DNA of 64,000 bases from JAVBJN01 sp031546985. Its GTDB lineage: Bacteria > Bacteroidota > Bacteroidia > Chitinophagales > Chitinophagaceae. Location: assembly GCA_031546985.1 (NCBI GenBank), contig JAVBJN010000020.1, forward strand, positions 73,544-137,543, read 5' to 3'. The first letter of the stretch is position 1. Each line of letters opens with the position of its first letter. A program made the translations under genes and the position numbers. Shown piece by piece: positions 58,461 to 64,000 of the stretch. The notes under the pieces were generated by a model. It had not been told where the DNA came from and ran no database searches. It saw nothing but the letters and a program-made list of their open reading frames with translations.

Positions 58461-59081
58461 ATGAAAAGAAGCAACAGCCTCGTACTCCTGTTTATTCTCA
58501 TCTGCGTATTAATTGCCGGATTCTTCCTGGGCAAATATTTTTCCCGGCAGGAAAACCAGAACCTGATGATACAGAACCAGTCATTTGTGCGCACCATCGC
58601 CGAGATGTCGAGCCTGGAAGTAAACGGTGTATCTACGCTCAAAAGTACCAATGTGCAGAATGATGGTTCCTTTACCGATGAAATGCGCCGCATGTTTGCC
58701 GAAAAAAGCATCTGGATATCCATGCCCTACACCGCCAAATTTGGCGTAAACCTCAAGAACCAGGATATCCGTATCGACAAAGAGAAAAATGAAGTAATCG
58801 TAACCTTGCCCGAGCCCGAACTGCTGAGCCTGGAGTTGAAACTGGACCGTATGGAAACCGGCAACCGCAAAGGTTGGCTACAGTTCAGCAACGATGATAC
58901 CTACACTGCCTACCAGAAAAAAATATACGCCGATACCCGCGAGCAACTGGTTAAAAACCAAACCTATACTACCCAATCGAAAGAAAAAATAACCAAGATC
59001 ATTTCGGAGTATTACCAACCGTTGAATATGCAGGTGAAGGTGCAATACCAGCAGTTGTCGAAAGGGGCTGCGGGGCAATAG
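58461..59081 (+). CDS. DUF4230 membrane-anchored protein
   Basis: The 206-residue protein has one N-terminal transmembrane segment (about 7-24) and a soluble DUF4230 domain outside, with SLEVNGVSTLKSTNV, FGVNLKNQDIRIDKEKNEVIVTLPEPELLS and a helical C-terminal half. The family is widespread and its role unknown. It stands alone after the 80-base gap from the divergent AhpD-like gene. Repeat DNA starts a few bases after its stop codon. Confidence 0.9.
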   Translation: MKRSNSLVLLFILICVLIAGFFLGKYFSRQENQNLMIQNQSFVRTIAEMSSLEVNGVSTLKSTNVQNDGSFTDEMRRMFAEKSIWISMPYTAKFGVNLKNQDIRIDKEKNEVIVTLPEPELLSLELKLDRMETGNRKGWLQFSNDDTYTAYQKKIYADTREQLVKNQTYTTQSKEKITKIISEYYQPLNMQVKVQYQQLSKGAAGQ

Positions 59082-59147
59082 AAACGATATCGTACGCTAT
59101 CTACCGCCAGGCTGGAGCTGCATCTTATGATTGGGATTCACTTTGTA

Positions 59148-59500
59148 AGAGATACTGCTCCCTGCGAGGCAGCATGACAACGAAAATAATTGTCATCCTG
59201 CACGGATGAGGTACGAATCCGAAGCAGGATCTCACGATTAAGAATCTCTTGACAAGATATGCAGCCCCCTGCGAGGTAGCATAACAACGGAAATAATTGT
59301 CATCCTGCACGGGTGAGGTACGAATCCGAAGCAGGATCTCACGATTAAGCATCTCTTGACAAAAGATGCAGCTCCCTGCGAGGCAGCATGACAACGGAAA
59401 TAATTGTCATCCTGCACGGATGAGGTACGAATCCGAAGCAGGATCTCACGATTAAGAATCTCTTGACAAGAGATGCAGCTCCCTGCGAGGCAGCATGACG
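59148..59500. repeat. Tandem array of 107-bp units (about 3.3 copies)
   Basis: GTCATCCTGC recurs at 59192, 59299 and 59406, and CCCTGCGAGG at 59160, 59267, 59374 and 59481, so the period is exactly 107 bases. Each unit has two halves: GTCATCCTGCACGGATGAGG to GCAGGATCTC, and a mirror half ending GAGGCAGCATGAC. The two ends, GTCATCCTGC and GCAGCATGAC, are nearly complementary, so the unit could fold on itself. It lies between DUF4230 and the acyl-CoA dehydrogenase. Short frames in it are repeat-derived. Confidence 0.92.
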
Positions 59501-59509
59501 GCATAAATT

Positions 59510-59545
59510 ACACAACGGGCGGCCATTGGCCGCCCGTTGTGTTTT
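59510..59545. terminator. Strong hairpin terminator after the 107-bp array
   Basis: ACACAACGGGCGGCC (59510-59524) pairs with GGCCGCCCGTTGTGT (59528-59542) around three bases. On the plus strand it is followed by TTTAAATC. It lies 30 bases below the acyl-CoA dehydrogenase stop on the minus strand and may end that gene, or the plus-strand DUF4230 transcript, or both. Confidence 0.7.
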
Positions 59546-59571
59546 AAATCCAGCACGATTACATCAATCCA

Positions 59572-61362
59572 CTAGAAATTATATTTCCCTGCCTCAACCA
59601 ATGCCGCGGCAATCCTTCTGCGGGATTCTTTGGTATTGAAAGGCTCATATTTCGCAAATCGTTTAATACCCATCAACATCATGCGCAGTTCATCGCCGGT
59701 GGCAAAAGCCGTAAGCGCGTCTTTACCCGCTTTGTTGATACGGTCTGCCGCATCGGTCAGGTATGTTTTGAGGATATCGGTGTACAGCGCGGTAGCGGCT
59801 TCGCCTTTTTGCTCCTGCATTTTCATAACGCGCAGCAACGTACTTTCCGCAGCATACAGGTTAATGGCCATATCCGAAATGCTCATCAGAATTTCCTGCT
59901 CGTTTTCGATCTTCATCATCAGTTTCTGCACCGCAGCACCGGCAGTCATCAGAATCGCTTTTTTGAAGTTGGCAATCAGTTTCACTTCTGCCGCAAACGG
60001 AGCATCATCCCCGCTTCCGAAATCAGGAATGCTCATCAGCTCTTTCTGCACTGCCATAGCAGGCGTCATCAAATCTATACGGCCCTTCATGGCGCGTTTC
60101 AGGAACATATCCAGTGTGAGCAAACGGTTAATCTCGTTGGTGCCTTCAAAAATGCGGTTAATGCGGCTGTCGCGGTAAGCACGGCTAATGTCGTACTCAT
60201 CAGAGAAGCCATTACCTCCATGTATCTGCACCCCTTCATCCACTACAAAATCGAGGCACTCACTACCAATTACTTTAAGCATGGCGCACTCAATAGCAAA
60301 CTCTTCGGCAGCAGCCAGCACAGCTTCGTTGAAAGGTTTACCACCTTCTATCAACTCTTTTTCTTTCATATCGATGTACTGCGAGGTGCGGTACAAAGCA
60401 GACTCGGTTACAAACAGGTAAATGGCCATTTCTGCCAGTTTGTGTTTGATAGCACCGAAGTTCGAGATAGAGGTTTGGAACTGCTCACGGGTAATGGCAT
60501 ATTGCACACTGGTATCCATCGCTTTTTTAGCACCACCCAATGCAGCCGCGCATAATTTGAGGCGACCAATGTTGAGGATGTTAAACGCGATGATGTGCCC
60601 TTTGCCAATCTCGCCCAACAGGTTGCCGGCAGGTATTTTGCAATCTTCGAAAAACACCATGCGGGTAGAGGAACCTTTGATACCCATTTTATGCTCTTCC
60701 TCACCCAAAGACAGGCCGGGAGTGCCTTTATCTACAATAAAAGCCGAGAATTTATCGCCATCAATTTTGGCAAAAACGGTGAACACATCTGCAAAACCAG
60801 AGTTGGTGATCCAGCATTTCTGTCCGTTTAAAATATAGAATTGACCGTCGTCAGAAAGTTTAGCGGTGGTTTTGGCACTCAGCGCGTCAGAGCCGGAGTT
60901 GGGCTCGGTAAGGGCATAGGCACCTTTCATTTCGCCACTGGCCAGTTTGGGAATATATTTTTGTTTCTGCTCCGGTGTACCAAAATACAGGATGGGCAGT
61001 GAACCAATACCGTTATGCGCCGCCATGGCTACAGAGAAAGAGTGACCCGCGCCCAGCGCTTCATTGATAAGGGTAGCGGTAATAAAATCTTTACCCAAAC
61101 CACCCAGGTCTTCCGGAAAAGCTGCACCCAACAGGCCCTGCGCACCAGCCTTGTCCAGGAGCGAAGGCATCAGCCCTGGTTCCAGTTTATCGATACGGTC
61201 CAGCACAGGTGTTACTTCCGAATCAATAAACGTGGCGCACATCTCTTTGATCATCCGCTGCTCTTCGTTAAAATCCTCTGGTGTAAATATATCCTGCGGC
61301 TGGCTTTCCTTAATCAGGAACTCTCCACCTTTCAACATCTTCATGGTTGTTGTTTCGCTCAT
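59572..61362 (-). CDS. Acyl-CoA dehydrogenase, long Bacteroidota form
   Basis: The 596-residue flavoprotein oxidises acyl-CoA to enoyl-CoA. The usual parts are ALTEPNSGSDALSAKTTAKL, QKCWITNSGFAD, FQTSISNFGAIKHKLAEMAI, QIHGGNGFSDEYDISRAYRD and the catalytic Glu in RIFEGTNEI. The C-terminus has an extra domain of about 160 residues beyond the 380-residue core, which fits the long form found in Bacteroidota. The electron acceptor would be an ETF, not present here. The gene stands between the two inverted repeat arrays. Confidence 0.95.
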   Translation of the reverse strand: MSETTTMKMLKGGEFLIKESQPQDIFTPEDFNEEQRMIKEMCATFIDSEVTPVLDRIDKLEPGLMPSLLDKAGAQGLLGAAFPEDLGGLGKDFITATLINEALGAGHSFSVAMAAHNGIGSLPILYFGTPEQKQKYIPKLASGEMKGAYALTEPNSGSDALSAKTTAKLSDDGQFYILNGQKCWITNSGFADVFTVFAKIDGDKFSAFIVDKGTPGLSLGEEEHKMGIKGSSTRMVFFEDCKIPAGNLLGEIGKGHIIAFNILNIGRLKLCAAALGGAKKAMDTSVQYAITREQFQTSISNFGAIKHKLAEMAIYLFVTESALYRTSQYIDMKEKELIEGGKPFNEAVLAAAEEFAIECAMLKVIGSECLDFVVDEGVQIHGGNGFSDEYDISRAYRDSRINRIFEGTNEINRLLTLDMFLKRAMKGRIDLMTPAMAVQKELMSIPDFGSGDDAPFAAEVKLIANFKKAILMTAGAAVQKLMMKIENEQEILMSISDMAINLYAAESTLLRVMKMQEQKGEAATALYTDILKTYLTDAADRINKAGKDALTAFATGDELRMMLMGIKRFAKYEPFNTKESRRRIAAALVEAGKYNF

Positions 61363-61477
61363 GGCATATATAGTTTAAGTGTTCTGAATAAAATTAACAA
61401 AAAGTTGCAATGACAACTATAGAAGTAAAAAAAATTAACGTTTTCTTATTTCAGCGCCGGCAAACCGATTTGTACAG

Positions 61478-61485
61478 TAAATTTG
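61478..61485 (+). promoter_or_regulatory. -7 promoter box of the hydrolase-glycosyltransferase pair
   Basis: TAAATTTG matches TAnnTTTG exactly. It lies 12 bases before an in-frame ATG at 61498 and 57 bases before the preferred start at 61543. Confidence 0.5.
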
Positions 61486-61542
61486 GTGTAGCATACCATG
61501 CGCGCCGGCTGTTTTAGTGACCTTACTAAAATTAATAAAATA

Positions 61543-62355
61543 ATGCAATCTTCCCGCATAACGATCGGAAAATCTTTTTGGCATTTTAACCATTGGGGAA
61601 AGGGTAAAACCCTGTTGATTGCCATGCATGGTTTTGGCGAGAACTGCGGGTATTTCGACTTCCTGGAGCGGCACCTTGCCGATAAGGTTACCTGGATAAG
61701 CCTGGACCTGCCTTATCACGGGCAAACCTTGTGGCGGGGCGGAAAGAACTCGCCCATCACGGAGTTAAAGACCTTTATCGAGGCTTGCTGCCACAAATAT
61801 GGCTGTCACAAAGTGGTTTTGGTGGGCTACAGCATGGGCGGCCGTTATTGCCTCAAGTTTACCGAGCAGCACCCCGAGCTGGTCGAAAAACTGATACTGC
61901 TGGCCCCCGATGGCGTAAACCGCAGCCCCTGGTTTGATATGGCCAGCAAAACCACGGTGGGTAAAACCATTTTCTGGCGCATTATGCACAATCCCGGCAC
62001 CTTCTTCCGCATGCTGGATATTGGGCTAAAAACAGGGCTCGTAAGCCCTTCTATGCACAAATTTGTGAACCTGCATATGAAGCAACCGGGCCGCAGGCGG
62101 CTAGTCTTCGCCACCTGGCAGATCCTGGCACGCATAGAACCCAATCTGAAACAGGTAAAAGCCAACCTCAACCATTTTGAAATTCCGATGACGGTTATCC
62201 TGGGCCGTTTCGACAAAGTGATTCCCACCATTGTAGGCCATATCCTGTCTAAAGACGTAAAACAGGTAGCGGTGATTGTGCGCGACAAAGGCCATGTGTT
62301 GCTCGAACCGTCTATTGCGCCTATCTTACTGGCCGAATTAGAGGATATTTCATGA
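61543..62355 (+). CDS. Alpha/beta hydrolase
   Basis: The 270-residue protein has the alpha/beta-hydrolase pattern: MHGFGENCGYFDFLE with the oxyanion-hole HG, nucleophile Ser97 in VGYSMGGRYC, an acidic candidate in GRFDKVIP, and the His in RDKGHVLLEP. The substrate is unknown. ATG at 61543 gives the start MQSSRITIGKSFWHF; the ATG at 61498 would add 15 residues and cannot be excluded. The gene overlaps the following glycosyltransferase by four bases (ATGA), so the two are translated together. Confidence 0.9.
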   Translation: MQSSRITIGKSFWHFNHWGKGKTLLIAMHGFGENCGYFDFLERHLADKVTWISLDLPYHGQTLWRGGKNSPITELKTFIEACCHKYGCHKVVLVGYSMGGRYCLKFTEQHPELVEKLILLAPDGVNRSPWFDMASKTTVGKTIFWRIMHNPGTFFRMLDIGLKTGLVSPSMHKFVNLHMKQPGRRRLVFATWQILARIEPNLKQVKANLNHFEIPMTVILGRFDKVIPTIVGHILSKDVKQVAVIVRDKGHVLLEPSIAPILLAELEDIS

Positions 62356-63509
62356 CTTTCTGGTACATATCGGGCATTTTACTGCTTGCCGCTTATGCGG
62401 CGCTGATCGCCTATTACCGCAAAGGCTGGAACCAATTGCCCCACACAGCAGCACCCACGGCGTTTATGCCCCAAACCTCTGTTTCGGTTATTGTTCCTGC
62501 CCGCAACGAAGCCGCTAATATCCCTATCCTGCTCCAACATTTGCTGGCGCAGGACTACCCGCCCCACTTGCTCGAAATTGTGATCGTAGATGATCATTCT
62601 ACCGACGATACTTACGCTTTAGCTACTGCGGTAAACGATACAAGGCTCAAGGTGATCCGCATGCAGGATTACCCGGCCCAGGGTAAAGCTTATAAAAAGC
62701 AAGCCATTACACAGGGCATTCTGCAATCCAAAGGTGATTTAATTGTAACCACCGATGCCGATTGCACCATGACAGCCGGATGGATAAAAAATATTGTTTA
62801 CGCTTACCAATCGCAGGGTCTGCAATGCATTGCGGGGCCAGTTAGCTATACCAATATCCGCAATACGGCAGGCGTTTTCCAAGCGCTGGATTTTATTACC
62901 ATGCAGGGCATTACGGGGGCTTCATTGCAAACCGATTTTAACTACATGTGCAACGGAGCCAATTTTGCCTACAGCCGCCAGGCGTTTGAAAAGGTGAATG
63001 GCTTTGCGGGCATTGACGATATCGCTACCGGCGATGATATGCTGCTGCTGTATAAAATAGCGCAGCAGTTTCCGGGACAGATCGCCTACCTGCGGAGCGC
63101 AGATGCCATTGTGCAGACCGAACCCATGCCCGACTGGCGTAGTTTTCTAAACCAACGGATCCGTTGGGCCAGCAAAGCGGGGCGATTCCAGGACAAACGG
63201 ATCACGGCTGTACTGCTGCTGGTTTATCTTTTTAATGTATGTATGGTGGCGATGGCAGTAGCGGCCCTATTCCAGCCTTTGCTCTGGTTTTACTGGCTGG
63301 GGCTGATATTGGTCAAAACCGCGGTAGAACTCCTCTTATTGGCCCCCGTAGCCCGTTTCTTTGGGCAAACGGCATTGCTCAAGTGGTTTTTGCCGTTGCA
63401 GCCGCTGCACATGGCCTATATCGTACTGGCCGGTTTCCTGGGCAATTTTAAGCAATATGAGTGGAAAGGGCGTAAGGTGCAGGATGGGAAAATAGCTAAC
63501 CAGCAATAA
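62352..63509 (+). CDS. Membrane-bound family 2 glycosyltransferase
   Basis: The 385-residue protein has one N-terminal transmembrane segment, a GT-A domain and three C-terminal transmembrane segments. The GT2 marks are VSVIVPARNEAANIP, IVIVDDHSTDDTY, the DxD-like TTDADCT, a GDDMLLLYK acidic motif and the processive-type QRIRWASK. It transfers sugar from a nucleotide sugar to a membrane acceptor. The link with the upstream hydrolase is only genetic. The right-hand repeat array starts 12 bases after its stop codon. Confidence 0.93.
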   Translation: MTFWYISGILLLAAYAALIAYYRKGWNQLPHTAAPTAFMPQTSVSVIVPARNEAANIPILLQHLLAQDYPPHLLEIVIVDDHSTDDTYALATAVNDTRLKVIRMQDYPAQGKAYKKQAITQGILQSKGDLIVTTDADCTMTAGWIKNIVYAYQSQGLQCIAGPVSYTNIRNTAGVFQALDFITMQGITGASLQTDFNYMCNGANFAYSRQAFEKVNGFAGIDDIATGDDMLLLYKIAQQFPGQIAYLRSADAIVQTEPMPDWRSFLNQRIRWASKAGRFQDKRITAVLLLVYLFNVCMVAMAVAALFQPLLWFYWLGLILVKTAVELLLLAPVARFFGQTALLKWFLPLQPLHMAYIVLAGFLGNFKQYEWKGRKVQDGKIANQQ

Positions 63510-63521
63510 TCTACCACACAT

Positions 63522-64000
63522 CCCTTCAGCACAAAAGATATTTCTTATAAAGATCCTGCTTCCGCTCCTACCTCGCGGCGCAGGATGACAAATCATTCCA
63601 CTGTCATGCTGCCCCGCAGGGAGCAGCATCCCTTCAGTACAAAAGATATTTCTTATAACAGATCCTGCTTCCGCTCGTGCCTCACGGCGCAGGATGACAA
63701 TTATTCCACTGTCATGCTGCCCCCCAGGGAGCAGCATCCCTTCAGCACAAAAGATCTCTTCTATAAGAGATCCTGCTTCCGCTCGTGCTTCACGGTGCAG
63801 GATGACAAATTATTTCACTGTCACGCTGCCCCGCAGGGAGCAGCATCCCTTCAGCACAAAAGATCTCTTCTATAAGAGATCCTGCTTCCGCTCGTGCCTC
63901 ACGGTGCAGGATGACAAATTATTTCACTGTCACGCTGCCCCGCAGGGAGCAGCATCCCTTCAGCACACAAGATCTTTCTTATAACAGATCATGCTTCCGC
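63522..64000. repeat. Tandem array of 108/109-bp units, truncated by the window edge (about 4.4 copies)
   Basis: CCCTTCAG begins at 63522, 63630, 63738, 63847 and 63956, giving periods of 108, 108, 109 and 109 bases. Each unit has AGATCCTGCTTCCGCTC, GCAGGATGACAA, GTCATGCTGCCCCGCAGGGA and AGCAGCATCCC. Reverse-complemented, it carries the same ordered elements as the 107-bp units at 59.1 kb, so this array is the same family in the opposite orientation. It continues past the right edge; the true copy number is unknown. Open frames in it are repeat-derived. Confidence 0.92.

Noticed and set aside
59125..59504. Two small minus-strand frames with repeated protein text
   Set aside because: They are translations of the 107-bp array; the repeated residues follow from repeated DNA.
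63585..63984. Plus-strand frames of about 96 residues in the right-hand array
   Set aside because: Translations of the 108/109-bp units; no start, ribosome-binding or domain support.
63522..64000. CRISPR array
   Set aside because: Whole 108-109-base units repeat; there are no short repeats separated by unique spacers, and no cas gene is seen.

Overview
This window is typical chromosomal DNA of a member of the Bacteroidota. Outer-membrane, gliding-type and secretion traits suggest the class Chitinophagia; that class-level placement is inference. The phylum call rests on four things. Two proteins carry type IX secretion (T9SS) type A sorting tails. Many genes have the Bacteroidota -7 promoter box TAnnTTTG. 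Phylum-typical families are present (S46 dipeptidyl-peptidase, DUF5686, DUF4230, MoxR/DUF58/BatA). Exported proteins often have Gln right after the signal-peptide cleavage site. I see no tRNA, rRNA, CRISPR array, insertion sequence, integrase or phage gene. Almost all of the 58 genes listed look like ordinary core or family-typical genes; one is cut by the left window edge.

Layout. 0-9 kb: an exported protein cut by the edge, a DUF502 membrane protein, a phospholipase C-like protein, serC, then an rRNA-modification run (rlmN, an RsuA-type and an RluA-type pseudouridine synthase), then adenine deaminase with a beta-propeller protein. 9-17 kb: fasciclin protein, ferredoxin reductase-like enzyme, dipeptide epimerase, a translation-quality group (glyS, MazG-like, dtd, arfB), a flippase and a metallo-hydrolase. 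17-27 kb: two very large outer-membrane proteins, a cytochrome P450, an aminotransferase, a gamma-carbonic-anhydrase-like protein and a thioredoxin. 27-36 kb: two T9SS-exported proteins, msrB, adk, obgE, an S46 peptidase and a probable glutaminyl cyclase. 36-40 kb: a shortened Bat/MoxR operon. 40-50 kb: cyclophilin, TlpA-like, DtxR-like, SCO, purN, a lipoprotein-uvrC pair, nucleoid-associated protein and cupin. 50-64 kb: acyl-CoA-binding protein, a GNAT-nitrilase fusion, a polysaccharide assembly trio (flippase, chain-length protein, ligase/polymerase), an ABC permease, AlkA-like glycosylase, acyl-CoA dehydrogenase, hydrolase and glycosyltransferase.

The least ordinary part is what lies between genes. 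Three tandem arrays (139-bp units at 49.7 kb; 107-bp units at 59.1 kb; 108/109-bp units from 63.5 kb off the right edge) and several scattered single relatives make up most long intergenic gaps. The 59-kb and 63.5-kb arrays are the same family in opposite orientation and bracket three genes. Regulatory DNA is very compact: a terminator whose loop is exactly a -7 box, a terminator folded over two overlapping stop codons, and -7 boxes only 4-5 bases before start codons, which suggests leaderless mRNAs.

The genes that work together are the export and maturation proteins (signal peptides ending Ala-Gln or Ser-Gln plus a probable glutaminyl cyclase), the ribosome and translation maintenance genes, and the envelope polysaccharide genes. 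No clearly new defence or mobile system was found; the repeat family and the compact regulatory arrangements are the best candidates for follow-up.
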